A stretch of 64,000 bases of DNA from Anaerococcus degeneri (GCF_017874475.1 NZ_JAGGLO010000001.1:558001-622000), one strand, 5' to 3'. Numbered from the stretch's first letter, positions 54,807 through 62,622 are shown. A program made the numbers and translations. The notes: a model not told the origin generated them from the sequence alone.

Positions 54807-55502
54807 TCATTCAAATATTTTTGCTAGACAATCCTCAACTTCGTTTAGGGAACTTATCTCAAAATCAATTGGTAAATTCAAGTGATTTTTCTTCTTATAT
54901 GGGTTAAACCAAATAGTTTTGATTTTTGCTTTAATCCCACCTAGCATATCTGATGTCAGAGAATCTCCTATTATTACATAATCTTCAAGGACCCTTGATC
55001 CAATTTTATCAAATACATATTCAAAAAACCTCTCGTCGGGTTTTTCAAAACCTATTAGCTCCGATATAAAGGATTCCTTAAAAATTTTATTCAAATCAGA
55101 ACCTTCTAACTTTCCCCTTTGGGCTGTTAGAGATCCATTTGTGACTGCATATTGGTCATATTTATCAGAAATTTTTTTTACAACCTCCTTGCCGAAAGGA
55201 TTAAAAACATAGGTCTTTCCAAGTTCAATTTGATAATTGTGATTGAAGTCTTCAACTATATCAGTTTTGATCCCATATTTTTCAAAAAAGTCCCTAAACC
55301 TACCCAATAGTACCTCATCCCTAGTAACCTCATTTCGCTCAAGCCTTTCCCAATAAATATTGTTTATATTTTTGTAGGCCGTAAGCATGTCTTCGGTCGG
55401 TTTTTCTAAATTAAATATCTCAAAACACTTATTTATAGCGCTAGTTTCTGCCAGATCAAAATTTAAAAGTGTCCCATCTATATCCCATAAAATTTTCTTC
55501 AT
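54807..55502 (-). CDS. HAD-superfamily hydrolase, YjjG-like nucleotidase
   Basis: Phosphatase of 231 residues. Catalytic Asp7 and Asp9 are in WDIDGTLLNF, motif II in YAVTNGS, and motif IV in VIIGDSLTSDMLGGIKA. The overall pattern matches YjjG-type house-cleaning pyrimidine nucleotidases. Substrate is inferred. Single gene, divergent from the endonuclease/exonuclease/phosphatase gene. Confidence 0.85.
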   Translation of the reverse strand: MKKILWDIDGTLLNFDLAETSAINKCFEIFNLEKPTEDMLTAYKNINNIYWERLERNEVTRDEVLLGRFRDFFEKYGIKTDIVEDFNHNYQIELGKTYVFNPFGKEVVKKISDKYDQYAVTNGSLTAQRGKLEGSDLNKIFKESFISELIGFEKPDERFFEYVFDKIGSRVLEDYVIIGDSLTSDMLGGIKAKIKTIWFNPYKKKNHLNLPIDFEISSLNEVEDCLAKIFE

Positions 55503-55607
55503 GTAATCTCCCCTTTATATAAATATTTTACTACACTATAAATATTATAAAACTATTTACTTTAATGCTTATTAATGTTATCCTTAACATAAGAATGTGA
55601 GGTATTT

Positions 55608-56663
55608 ATGAAAAAAGTTATGAAAATTATAGTTTATTTAATACTCTTATTGATAATTGCCTTTTTATGCCTACTAGCATATCTCATGGCAACCGAATAT
55701 AAGCCAAAAGACATAGAGGAAGTCGCTATAGCCGGTTCATCTGAAGATAAAATAAAAATGAATGAAACATATAAAGCCCTAAGCTGGAACATTGGCTACG
55801 GCGGTTTGGACAAGGATACAGATTTCTTTATGGATGGCGGCAAGATGGTAAATCCTATATCAAAAGACCACGTCGAAAACGCCCTAGCAGGTATTACAAA
55901 AGAGATAAAGGATATAAACCCTGATTTAGTCTTATTACAAGAAGTAGATTCTGATTCTAAAAGGACCTACCATATAAATGAAGTAGGATATTTTGACAAA
56001 GAATTTTATGGTGCGTCAACCTTCGCCTATAATTACAAAGTGAACTTCGTACCATTTCCTATTCCACCAATGGGTAAGGTAAATTCCGGAATATATACCA
56101 ATTCCAAATTTGCCATAGAATCATCTTACAGGTACCAACAGCCAATCCCACACAAATGGCCAGTAAGGCTAGCCAACCTCAAAAGAGGCTTCAACGCCTC
56201 CTACCTTCCTATAGAAGGATCCGATAAATACCTAGTATTGGTAAATGTCCACCTTGATGCCTACGAATCCGGCTCAAGCGGCAGACTTGCCCAAACAAAA
56301 CAAATAATCGCCTTTATGACAGAAGAATACAACAAGGGAAATTATTTAATAGTCGGTGGTGATCTTAACCAAGAATTAAGAAAAGATTATGTAGCAAATG
56401 TACCAGAAGGCATTTGGAACCCATCACCTTTCCCATACGATTACCTAACAGACAAAATCAAACCAATTTTTGATGAATCTAACCACTCATCAAGACTAAA
56501 CCACAAGCCTTACGACCCAAATGACTCTTATGAGTGTATTATAGACGGATTTTTAGTAACAGATAATGTAGAAATAAAATCCGTAAAAGGCCAAGCATTG
56601 GGCTTCGTAAACAGCGACCACAACCCTGTTTTGTTAGAATTTAGTCTAAAAGAAAATAATTAA
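55608..56663 (+). CDS. Membrane-anchored endonuclease/exonuclease/phosphatase family protein
   Basis: Residues 5-27 form a membrane anchor or uncleaved signal (KIIVYLILLLIIAFLCLLAY). The outer domain is an EEP fold: LVLLQEVD, VNVHLDA, IVGGDLNQ and the closing SDHNPVLLEF. It resembles extracellular phosphodiesterases or sphingomyelinase-like enzymes rather than DNA repair enzymes. The substrate is unknown. At 351 residues, it is a single gene with its own terminator. Confidence 0.8.
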   Translation: MKKVMKIIVYLILLLIIAFLCLLAYLMATEYKPKDIEEVAIAGSSEDKIKMNETYKALSWNIGYGGLDKDTDFFMDGGKMVNPISKDHVENALAGITKEIKDINPDLVLLQEVDSDSKRTYHINEVGYFDKEFYGASTFAYNYKVNFVPFPIPPMGKVNSGIYTNSKFAIESSYRYQQPIPHKWPVRLANLKRGFNASYLPIEGSDKYLVLVNVHLDAYESGSSGRLAQTKQIIAFMTEEYNKGNYLIVGGDLNQELRKDYVANVPEGIWNPSPFPYDYLTDKIKPIFDESNHSSRLNHKPYDPNDSYECIIDGFLVTDNVEIKSVKGQALGFVNSDHNPVLLEFSLKENN

Positions 56664-56676
56664 AATTAGTATAATT

Positions 56677-56733
56677 AAAATCGTCCAGGATATTCAGCTC
56701 AAGATTTGAGTCTAAATGTCTTTGGACGATTTT
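56677..56733. terminator. Bidirectional terminator after the EEP gene
   Basis: Arms AAAATCGTCC (56677-56686) and GGACGATTTT (56724-56733) enclose an inner hairpin CTCAAGATTTGAG. T runs lie on both strands. The right arm with its flanks is identical over 19 bases to that of the terminator at 37481-37518. Confidence 0.8.
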
Positions 56734-56747
56734 TTATTTTTAAGATT

Positions 56748-57215
56748 TCATTTTAAATCTAATTTATACATTTCTTTGCCGATTTTTTCAAAATCATGAC
56801 TTTTAAATAATCTTTGTGAAACTTGGTTAAAATCATAGATTTCTGCCTTTAGGTATGGCAAGTCTGTTTCCTTAGCCAAGGATATCAACATATCCAAAAC
56901 CTTGCTTCCTATTTTCCTTCCCCTATATTCTTTTGAAATCACTATAGCTACCATATTGTCATCAAAAATTGCACAGTCTCCTATTAGTCTATTTTTATAG
57001 GCAATATAAAACAAAGTTCCATTTTTATTTAAATATTCATACATTTTTTCTAGCTGATTTAGGTCGTAAGACATTTCAGAATTATCAACCATTTTTACCG
57101 TTTCCTTATCTTCATACCAAGGAAGGGATAATCTATAGGCTGGAAAGTATTTTACAAGACATAGGCCATCAACAAAGTCTTTTTTATTGTATTTGTTTGC
57201 CTCAATTATTTTCAT
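56748..57215 (-). CDS. GNAT family N-acetyltransferase
   Basis: A 155-residue GCN5-related acetyltransferase. The acetyl-CoA site is visible as VVISKEYRGRKIGSKVLDML-like IVISKEYRGRKIGSKVLDM, and the C-terminal QRLFKSHDFEKIG is typical. Substrate unknown. It ends a four-gene unit with an unknown protein, an XRE regulator and a membrane protein. Confidence 0.82.
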   Translation of the reverse strand: MKIIEANKYNKKDFVDGLCLVKYFPAYRLSLPWYEDKETVKMVDNSEMSYDLNQLEKMYEYLNKNGTLFYIAYKNRLIGDCAIFDDNMVAIVISKEYRGRKIGSKVLDMLISLAKETDLPYLKAEIYDFNQVSQRLFKSHDFEKIGKEMYKLDLK

Positions 57216-57232
57216 ATATTATCCAGACTTTA

Positions 57233-57652
57233 TTAATCAATCCTATACCAATTATTTTCTATAAGTTCGGTCAGGTTCTTATAATTGTTTTTAAATAACC
57301 TACCATTAAGCTCTACTTCGTATTGGTAGAGTTTACCTAGGTGGTTAATTTTAAGTATTTTTTTATTTCCCTCTACTAGTTCAAAGTCTTCTATTTCATT
57401 CCAAGCCATAAAGAGAAAATCTTTTTTATCTGTGTTTGAAATCTCTGATTCATAGACTCCTTTAGGGTCAAAGTATAAAATGAAGGTCCTTGATGAATCC
57501 ATTGTATAGTAAAGGCCGCCGATTAAAAACCATTTGCTAATATCCTTAGCCGGACTATTGTGCTTAAAAACTATTAAATAAGACTTATCGTCTCCAAATT
57601 TTTCCCTTACTTTTTTGTCCATATCATCGCTGGTGTTAAATAATAATCCCAT
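57233..57652 (-). CDS. Protein of unknown function, PH-like
   Basis: I do not recognise the 139-residue protein. It is beta-rich with alternating hydrophobic residues (TFILYFDPKGVYESEI, DFELVEGNKKILKINHLGK) and ends in a helix (NLTELIENNWYRI), a pattern like bacterial PH-domain proteins such as YcxB. No membrane segment or catalytic motif is evident. It lies eight bases after the XRE regulator. Confidence 0.65.
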   Translation of the reverse strand: MGLLFNTSDDMDKKVREKFGDDKSYLIVFKHNSPAKDISKWFLIGGLYYTMDSSRTFILYFDPKGVYESEISNTDKKDFLFMAWNEIEDFELVEGNKKILKINHLGKLYQYEVELNGRLFKNNYKNLTELIENNWYRID

Positions 57653-57660
57653 ATTTTCTC

Positions 57661-57864
57661 CTATTTAAATATAAATACTTCCTTAATATCTTTATCAAAA
57701 ACCTTGCAAATTTTGTAGGCTGTCTCTAGGGTTGGGCTTATGGTGTTACTTTCATAAGCCATTATAGATCTCCTTTTAAGTCCTACCATTTTTGCCAAGG
57801 CGTTTTGGGAAAGTCCCATTTCCTTCCTAAATTCTCTAATCCTATTTTCTATTACTACATCCAA
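57661..57864 (-). CDS. XRE-family helix-turn-helix regulator
   Basis: A 67-residue stand-alone HTH: IREFRKEMGLSQNALAKMVG, then RRSIMAYESNTISPTLETAYKI. No sensor domain. Such minimal regulators are often paired with small membrane proteins in Firmicutes, as here. It probably binds the twin repeats upstream of the cassette, but that is inferred. Confidence 0.88.
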   Translation of the reverse strand: MDVVIENRIREFRKEMGLSQNALAKMVGLKRRSIMAYESNTISPTLETAYKICKVFDKDIKEVFIFK

Positions 57865-57887
57865 GCAAAAACCACTCCTTTTCTTAT

Positions 57888-58241
57888 CTATAAATCTTTA
57901 ACATATTTTATCCTTGCAATTAAGGTATAAATTACAAAAATACATAAAGTTACATATAGCTTAAAGACCTTTGGATCTAATACCTCACTTGGGTCATATC
58001 CTATTGTTAGCGATTGAACTACACCTAAGCTCAAAACTATAATAATCGATATTAAAGCACTTAATAAAAATGTCTTCAAGGTGTAATATTTTTGCACCTT
58101 ACCACCTTCGTTTTTAAAATAATAAAAAGAAATGTAAAAAAATACTCCTAAGCCTATTATTATCGGCAAATAATTTGGTACTTCTACAAAAAACATTGTG
58201 ACTAACAATATAAAATAAGCGGCTATTGCAAAACTTATCAT
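57888..58241 (-). CDS. Small four-helix membrane protein paired with XRE regulator
   Basis: A 117-residue protein with four hydrophobic segments (MISFAIAAYFILLVTMFF, LPIIIGLGVFFYISFYYF, LLSALISIIIVLSLGVVQSL and LYVTLCIFVIYTLIARI). The start at 58241 is chosen because GGAG lies seven bases upstream. The frame extends 37 codons further, but that part would run through the repeats and has no ribosome site. Function unknown; it resembles the DUF2178-type membrane partners of XRE regulators in layout. Confidence 0.75.
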   Translation of the reverse strand: MISFAIAAYFILLVTMFFVEVPNYLPIIIGLGVFFYISFYYFKNEGGKVQKYYTLKTFLLSALISIIIVLSLGVVQSLTIGYDPSEVLDPKVFKLYVTLCIFVIYTLIARIKYVKDL

Positions 58242-58259
58242 AAATTTCTCCTTAAAATC

Positions 58260-58299
58260 TGTTACATTTATAGTACTATTTGTGTTACATTTATAGTAC
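58260..58299. repeat. Two direct 17-bp repeats upstream of the XRE cassette
   Basis: TGTTACATTTATAGTAC occurs at 58260-58276 and again, unchanged, at 58283-58299, a period of 23 bases. The repeats are A/T-rich, each contains a possible -10 (TATAAA on the minus strand) and they lie just before the ribosome site of the membrane-protein gene. A tandem operator for the XRE protein is the likeliest reading. Confidence 0.7.
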
Positions 58300-58330
58300 C
58301 ATATTGTAAAAATCATGCAAGGCTTTTTGT

Positions 58331-58371
58331 AAAAAATAAAGTCTTCAAACAAATTAATGTCTAAAGACTTT
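58331..58371 (-). terminator. Intrinsic terminator of the HEPN-like gene
   Basis: AAAGTCTT and AAGACTTT (58338-58345 with 58364-58371) with an 18-base loop, followed on the minus strand by a T-rich stretch. Confidence 0.6.
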
Positions 58372-58378
58372 TTTCTTA

Positions 58379-59287
58379 TTAAACAAATATATCCATAACT
58401 GTCTCTGGCATATCTATGAGTCTATTTAAGTCAAGGACTATCAAGCCATCGTATTTTCCCGCTATTTCCCAACAATCCTTTGTTAATCTTGCCTCATCTA
58501 TCACCAGCACCAACTTTGTGTTTCTATCGTCTAGAGCCTTTCTATATTTTTCTATACTTGCTAAGATTCTCTCGAATTCACCAAGGCTTAAATAAGTCTT
58601 ATAGCTAATATCCTTAATCTCGACTATATATTTTAGCCCATCTTTTTCTGCCAATATATCCAAATAATAAATTCTCTTAGTTTCCTTATCGACAATTTTA
58701 GGCTCAACCTGAGTGTTAAAACCATTTTTCCTAAGATTTGCATCTATTAATTTTGCTTTGTTATATTCACTTTGAATTGAAATGTTGCTTAGAGCACGAA
58801 TTAAGTTTCTAGGTCTTATCTTAATTATGGCCTTTTTTTCACCCTTGTGTTCGTTAAAACCGACAAACATATCTCCAACTACAGTAAAATCACCGTGGGC
58901 AACAGCATTTCTAATGCACCTAAGTAAATCTTCGGTCTTTGTTTTGGATTTTTGCCTAACTATTATTATCTTTTGGCAAGAGGTGCATATTTCTCCCTGA
59001 TAATAATCCCAATATTCATCAAAAATTTCTCCACCAGGTTTTATAAATAAAACATCTTTTTTACTCATTCCAAGGCAGTCTAATACATAATCGAAGGTCA
59101 AATTTTCAAAAGCCTTGCTCCTAATTAGATTATCGCTGAAAGATTGGACAGAATCGATATTTGGTATATACCACAACAACATTTGAATAGCATCCATCAC
59201 GTCCTTATCCCAATCTTTTGGCCTTGGCATGTGGTAAATCTGATATTTTTTCGTATTTCTATCTGAGCAACATTTCTCAAACTTCAT
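58379..59287 (-). CDS. HEPN-like plus PD-(D/E)XK-like protein, unknown function
   Basis: The 302-residue protein is not recognised as a whole. The N-terminal part (about 30-165) is helical and carries RNAVAH at 126-131, the Rx4H pattern of HEPN ribonucleases, in the context LLRCIRNAVAHGDF. The C-terminal part (about 200-300) reads like a PD-(D/E)XK nuclease core: LDILAEKDGLKYIVEIKD with D210, E223 and K225, followed by a helix and a beta strand (KLVLVIDEA). CTSC at 101-104 may bind metal. Proteins combining such domains are common in phage defence. The thioesterase gene ends six bases upstream, so the two are co-transcribed. Confidence 0.6.
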   Translation of the reverse strand: MKFEKCCSDRNTKKYQIYHMPRPKDWDKDVMDAIQMLLWYIPNIDSVQSFSDNLIRSKAFENLTFDYVLDCLGMSKKDVLFIKPGGEIFDEYWDYYQGEICTSCQKIIIVRQKSKTKTEDLLRCIRNAVAHGDFTVVGDMFVGFNEHKGEKKAIIKIRPRNLIRALSNISIQSEYNKAKLIDANLRKNGFNTQVEPKIVDKETKRIYYLDILAEKDGLKYIVEIKDISYKTYLSLGEFERILASIEKYRKALDDRNTKLVLVIDEARLTKDCWEIAGKYDGLIVLDLNRLIDMPETVMDIFV

Positions 59288-59293
59288 AATAAC

Positions 59294-59770
59294 CTACATA
59301 TTATCCTTAACTGCTACAGCCACCATCTTGGCCTTGGCCCTGACTTCTCCCTTGCAAGTTAAAACCATATTTACAATAGCCTTCCTCTCACCTAATTCTT
59401 CAAGGCTTGCGACAACTTCAACTTCCTCATCCATTGGAGTTGGCTTTTTAAAATCCACTTCTAGGTGGGCTGTGATAAATCTTTCGATAATAGTATCTTC
59501 AGAAAGGTCAAGTCCCTTGGCACAGTGCTTGAAAAATGCAGCACTAGCTGTGCCATGGCAGTCAAAAATCATGGCTATCATTCCTCCAAATAAATTATTT
59601 GGGACTCCACCTGTAAAAGCCTTTCCAGGCCTAACCTTAGTTATTACTTCTTTTCCATCTTCACTTGGGTAAGATTTTAGGTGTAAACCCTCTTCGTTTT
59701 TTGGTCCACATCCCCAACAATACTGAAACCTTTGACCATAAGTATCTTGAATCGCAATTTTTTCTCTCAT
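59294..59770 (-). CDS. PaaI-type hotdog thioesterase
   Basis: A 158-residue single hotdog domain. CWGCGPKNEEGLHL at the N-terminus and GGVPNNLFGGMIAMIFDCHG (central helix with the acidic Asp) indicate the PaaI/YbgC-like acyl-CoA thioesterase group. The substrate is unknown. Its link with the downstream HEPN-like gene is positional only. Confidence 0.8.
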   Translation of the reverse strand: MREKIAIQDTYGQRFQYCWGCGPKNEEGLHLKSYPSEDGKEVITKVRPGKAFTGGVPNNLFGGMIAMIFDCHGTASAAFFKHCAKGLDLSEDTIIERFITAHLEVDFKKPTPMDEEVEVVASLEELGERKAIVNMVLTCKGEVRAKAKMVAVAVKDNM

Positions 59771-59836
59771 TCTTCTTTCCTTTCTCGATTAAAATTCAAA
59801 ATCAACTAAGAAATTTAATCTATTAGATTAATTTTA

Positions 59837-60324
59837 TTAATTATCTATTTTTCTAATAACAACTTTGGTTTCTTCTAGAAGTAAAGGGAGGTTTTCGTAA
59901 GAAAAATATTCAATATTCACAACCTCAGCTATAGTTTCCCTGCCGTGATTTCCACCGGTACAAGGACCTTATCCCCAACCTTAATTGTTTCGTCATCAGT
60001 CCTATAGTAATAGCTTTTACTATCGGGGCTAAATTCCACAGATAAGTAAATATAATCAGACTCACTTCTAATTATTTTTCCGTAAATATTTGGATCTAGG
60101 ATATCTGGTATAGATGAATCCAAGAGAATTTCTGTGATATTTCCTATAAAGATAGGGAAAAAATACGGTAGATTTCTCCTATCATAGGAGAATGACTTTA
60201 CAAAGATAGTTCCATCTATATCAATAACTAAGACTTGCTTATCTTCTGTATCTGGCCTAGTAGCTAAGTCCGATCCTCCAATATCAGTTTTTATTATTAG
60301 TTTATTGAATATATTATAATGCAA
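59837..60324 (-). pseudogene. Frameshifted conserved hypothetical gene
   Basis: From a TTG start (60322-60324, AGAGGAG six bases upstream) the frame reads 131 codons and ends at 59929 in VEITAGKL. A second frame (+1 base) continues from the same point with HGRETIAEVVNIEYFSYENL and PLLLEETKVVIRKIDN, ending in TAA at 59837-59839. Restoring one G near GTGG at about 59947-59952 would give a continuous protein of 162 residues. The reason for calling a frameshift is that the overflow continues with plausible, codon-like sequence and no start of its own. Function unknown. Confidence 0.6.
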
Positions 60325-60384
60325 AGCTTACTCCTCTAACTTTTTATACCCAATAAAACTATGTTAATAACTATTAATAGAAAG

Positions 60385-60413
60385 AAAAATCGCCCTCAAT
60401 TTTTAGGCGATTT
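60385..60413 (-). terminator. Intrinsic terminator downstream of the GTPase gene
   Basis: AATCGCC and GGCGATT arms (60388-60412) around an eleven-base loop with a T-rich end on the minus strand. It resembles the arms of the nifJ terminator at 19839-19859. It is about 90 bases past the GTPase stop; that gap holds no gene. Confidence 0.65.
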
Positions 60414-60501
60414 AAATTTGTTTATATTTTTAATAGACTTTTGATTTAGGATGTTTCTTATATTTGCGAATTGCTCAGTCAAATAAATTCTAATCTTCTT
60501 G

Positions 60502-61674
60502 TTATTTATTTTGAGACCTCTCCAAAATTTTCATAAGATTTTCTCTACCATTTTTTAGATTTTCTTTAAAAATATTTGCTATGGTTTCCTTTCCTTCCTT
60601 GCTAGTTAGGTCTTCTATGTTCATCTCTCCCTTATAGACAAGTTCCATGAAGGCTATGTAGGCACTACCTAAAGCTGCTGTAATTACACCTGCTGTTGCC
60701 GCCGATATTGCTCCGCCGGCAATTGATCCTGCAGCTGGGACTAGTTTTAAAATATTTGCCACAACTGCCCTACCAAGTAAGGTTGCCCCGCCAGAGCCTA
60801 TTGTCGATGATAAAAGGGCTGTGATTACAGACTTATTTACATCAAACCCAAATATAACTGTAATTGAAGCTATCATTCCCACCTGGGTTGGGATTAACAA
60901 GGTTGCATCTGCAAAAGGTATTGGTGCCGCCCCTTGGCCTGTAGCTGCAAGGGCAGCTGTGGCTACGACCTTAGAGGCTCGACGCTTTTTTTCGGATAAA
61001 CTCGCTATCTGCACGTGCTGAAGAGTATCAAGGAGTTCATCCGGCAGGGCCTCACCCATGACCTCAATCAATTTTTCAAGTCCAAAAGATTTTACAATTC
61101 CAACATCTTCTATCTCATAGTCTTTGGCAAGGACAGGAATTACTTGGATAATATCTAAATTTTCATCCAAAATCATCTGCCTCATCTTTTCGGCATTTTT
61201 TCTTGAAATTGACTGGGTTAGGACCACAATTATTGGTACTTGGGTGACATGATTTTCTCTTGATAATTCTCTAAGCCATTCTATCTCCTCTGGTTCAATC
61301 CTATTTGAAGCTGTATTTATGCAATACCAAATACAGTGAATAGCTTTATTAATATCCTTAGTCGCAAGTCCCTTGTTAATTGTGTCAAAAACTTCTTTTT
61401 TAACATCTTCCTGAACATCCTTACCCAGCTCAAAACCCCTAGTGTCATAGATTACAAGGGGAATATCTTTTTTTGTAATCTTTCTCATATGATTTGTTAC
61501 AGGCCTACCCATGCCTGTTTCAGCAAGTTCGTCCTTAAAAACAGCATTAATTAGTGTAGACTTGCCTACGCCAGTTTTCCCTGCAACAATTATATTCAAA
61601 GTAGAAAGATTTTGAATTTTCTCATTAATTGCATCAATTGTATCTTGAGCAACCTTACCTAGGTCATTTAGCAT
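60502..61674 (-). CDS. Dynamin/Era-like GTPase with DUF697 membrane domain
   Basis: A 390-residue GTPase. G1 is AGKTGVGKST at 31-40 and G3 is DTRG at 77-80. The expected G4 (N/TKxD) is replaced by LTQS. The C-terminal half (about 215-375) is a DUF697-type domain with two hydrophobic, glycine/alanine-rich hairpins (ALAATGQGAAPIPFADATLL and AGSIAGGAISAATAGVITAA). Function unknown; probably membrane-associated. A single gene with a weak -10 (TATAAT near 61708) upstream. Confidence 0.8.
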   Translation of the reverse strand: MLNDLGKVAQDTIDAINEKIQNLSTLNIIVAGKTGVGKSTLINAVFKDELAETGMGRPVTNHMRKITKKDIPLVIYDTRGFELGKDVQEDVKKEVFDTINKGLATKDINKAIHCIWYCINTASNRIEPEEIEWLRELSRENHVTQVPIIVVLTQSISRKNAEKMRQMILDENLDIIQVIPVLAKDYEIEDVGIVKSFGLEKLIEVMGEALPDELLDTLQHVQIASLSEKKRRASKVVATAALAATGQGAAPIPFADATLLIPTQVGMIASITVIFGFDVNKSVITALLSSTIGSGGATLLGRAVVANILKLVPAAGSIAGGAISAATAGVITAALGSAYIAFMELVYKGEMNIEDLTSKEGKETIANIFKENLKNGRENLMKILERSQNK

Positions 61675-61762
61675 ACAAACTCCTTAGTTTTTCACTCTAA
61701 TAAATGAATTATAGGAATATTGTACTTTTTAGCCTTTTTTTAACAATGTGCAAAGAGGAATC

Positions 61763-61795
61763 AAAAATACCTGCAAAGCTAAACTTCACAGGTAT
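61763..61795 (-). terminator. Intrinsic terminator of tenA
   Basis: Arms ATACCTG and CAGGTAT (61767-61795) with a second short inner stem, followed by TTTTT on the minus strand. The remaining 60 bases of the gap hold no gene. Confidence 0.75.
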
Positions 61796-61817
61796 CTCTA
61801 ACTTTTAATATTTTATT

Positions 61818-62495
61818 TTAAATTTCTGGCCAAGTTTCTTGGTTGTAACACATATCCCAAAACATATATTCAAATAAGCCGGTTTTTACTACTATTTCTT
61901 CAAGTACCTTTAATTCTCTTTCAGGTTTGCCTTCGGCAAGCTTATTAATAAGATCCATGGCGTTTTCATTTAGGTCTGTAAATTCATCTGATGAATACAT
62001 TTCTATCCACGACCCATAATTTTCGTCCTCCAAGGCTCCAGGTATTTTAGCAAGCTCAAGGCCTATATAATTATAGCACCATGAACAGGCAAGTAGGGCT
62101 GCCGCTACGTTTTCTACTCCACCTGCCTGGGCTTTATTTAACATATAAGAAGTGTAGGCGGTATTGATTGCGGATTGTTCTGTCGCTTCAAGATCTTCTT
62201 CTGGAATACCGAAAGTCTTGGCATAGGCCCTATGAAGGTCCATTTCCACAAATAAAACTCCGTCTAGACCCTTGGCAAAAGAATTCATTGTAGTAAGGTC
62301 TGTAGCCTTTGATGTGCCAATTGCAAATAATCTAGCATATTCTATAAGATAGACATAATCTTGCTTTAACCAATGTTTAAATTTTTCGAGGTCCAAAGAC
62401 CCATCTCCCATGCCTTGAACAAATGGATGCTTATAGCAAGCCTCCCAAATCCCTTTGATTTTTGGATAAATCCTATCTGTAAATTTTTCTGACAT
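61818..62495 (-). CDS. tenA: Aminopyrimidine aminohydrolase / thiaminase II
   Basis: Salvages thiamin pyrimidine by hydrolysing aminopyrimidine forms. The family core with the active-site Cys reads ALLACSWCYNYIG, and FKHWLKQDYVYLIEYARLFA and MYSSDEF match TenA. At 225 residues it is full length. The start at 62495 is fixed by AAGGAGG six bases upstream; the frame extends seven codons into the riboswitch terminator. No thi synthesis genes are nearby. It is preceded by a TPP riboswitch. Confidence 0.92.
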   Translation of the reverse strand: MSEKFTDRIYPKIKGIWEACYKHPFVQGMGDGSLDLEKFKHWLKQDYVYLIEYARLFAIGTSKATDLTTMNSFAKGLDGVLFVEMDLHRAYAKTFGIPEEDLEATEQSAINTAYTSYMLNKAQAGGVENVAAALLACSWCYNYIGLELAKIPGALEDENYGSWIEMYSSDEFTDLNENAMDLINKLAEGKPERELKVLEEIVVKTGLFEYMFWDMCYNQETWPEI

Positions 62496-62522
62496 AAAAA
62501 ACCTCCTTGTCTTCACAAGGAG
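62496..62522 (-). terminator. TPP-riboswitch terminator containing the tenA ribosome site
   Basis: CTCCTTGT, loop GAAG, ACAAGGAG (62503-62522) is a perfect eight-pair stem followed by six Ts and the tenA ATG. The second arm contains the Shine-Dalgarno AAGGAGG, so one hairpin can both end transcription and hide the ribosome site. Confidence 0.8.
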
Positions 62523-62538
62523 CTATAATTTGCCTATT

Positions 62539-62619
62539 TCACATCCCTCCGCTAGTCCTAACTAGATCAGGTTAAAGAGTTCGATTTCTCGTCTCAGCCT
62601 AAGCACCCCTCGTGTTAAT
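62539..62619 (-). promoter_or_regulatory. TPP (thiamin pyrophosphate) riboswitch
   Basis: The minus-strand leader has the THI-element blocks in order: ACGAGGGGTGC, GGCTGAGA, CCTGATC and AGCGGAGGGATGTG, with a P3 stem between. The aptamer should fold when thiamin pyrophosphate is abundant and switch off tenA. Confidence 0.92.
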
Positions 62620-62622
62620 CCT

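Noticed and set aside
58242-58352. Upstream extension of the small membrane protein starting at 58352
   Set aside because: This part spans the twin repeats and has no ribosome site; GGAG is well placed for 58241.
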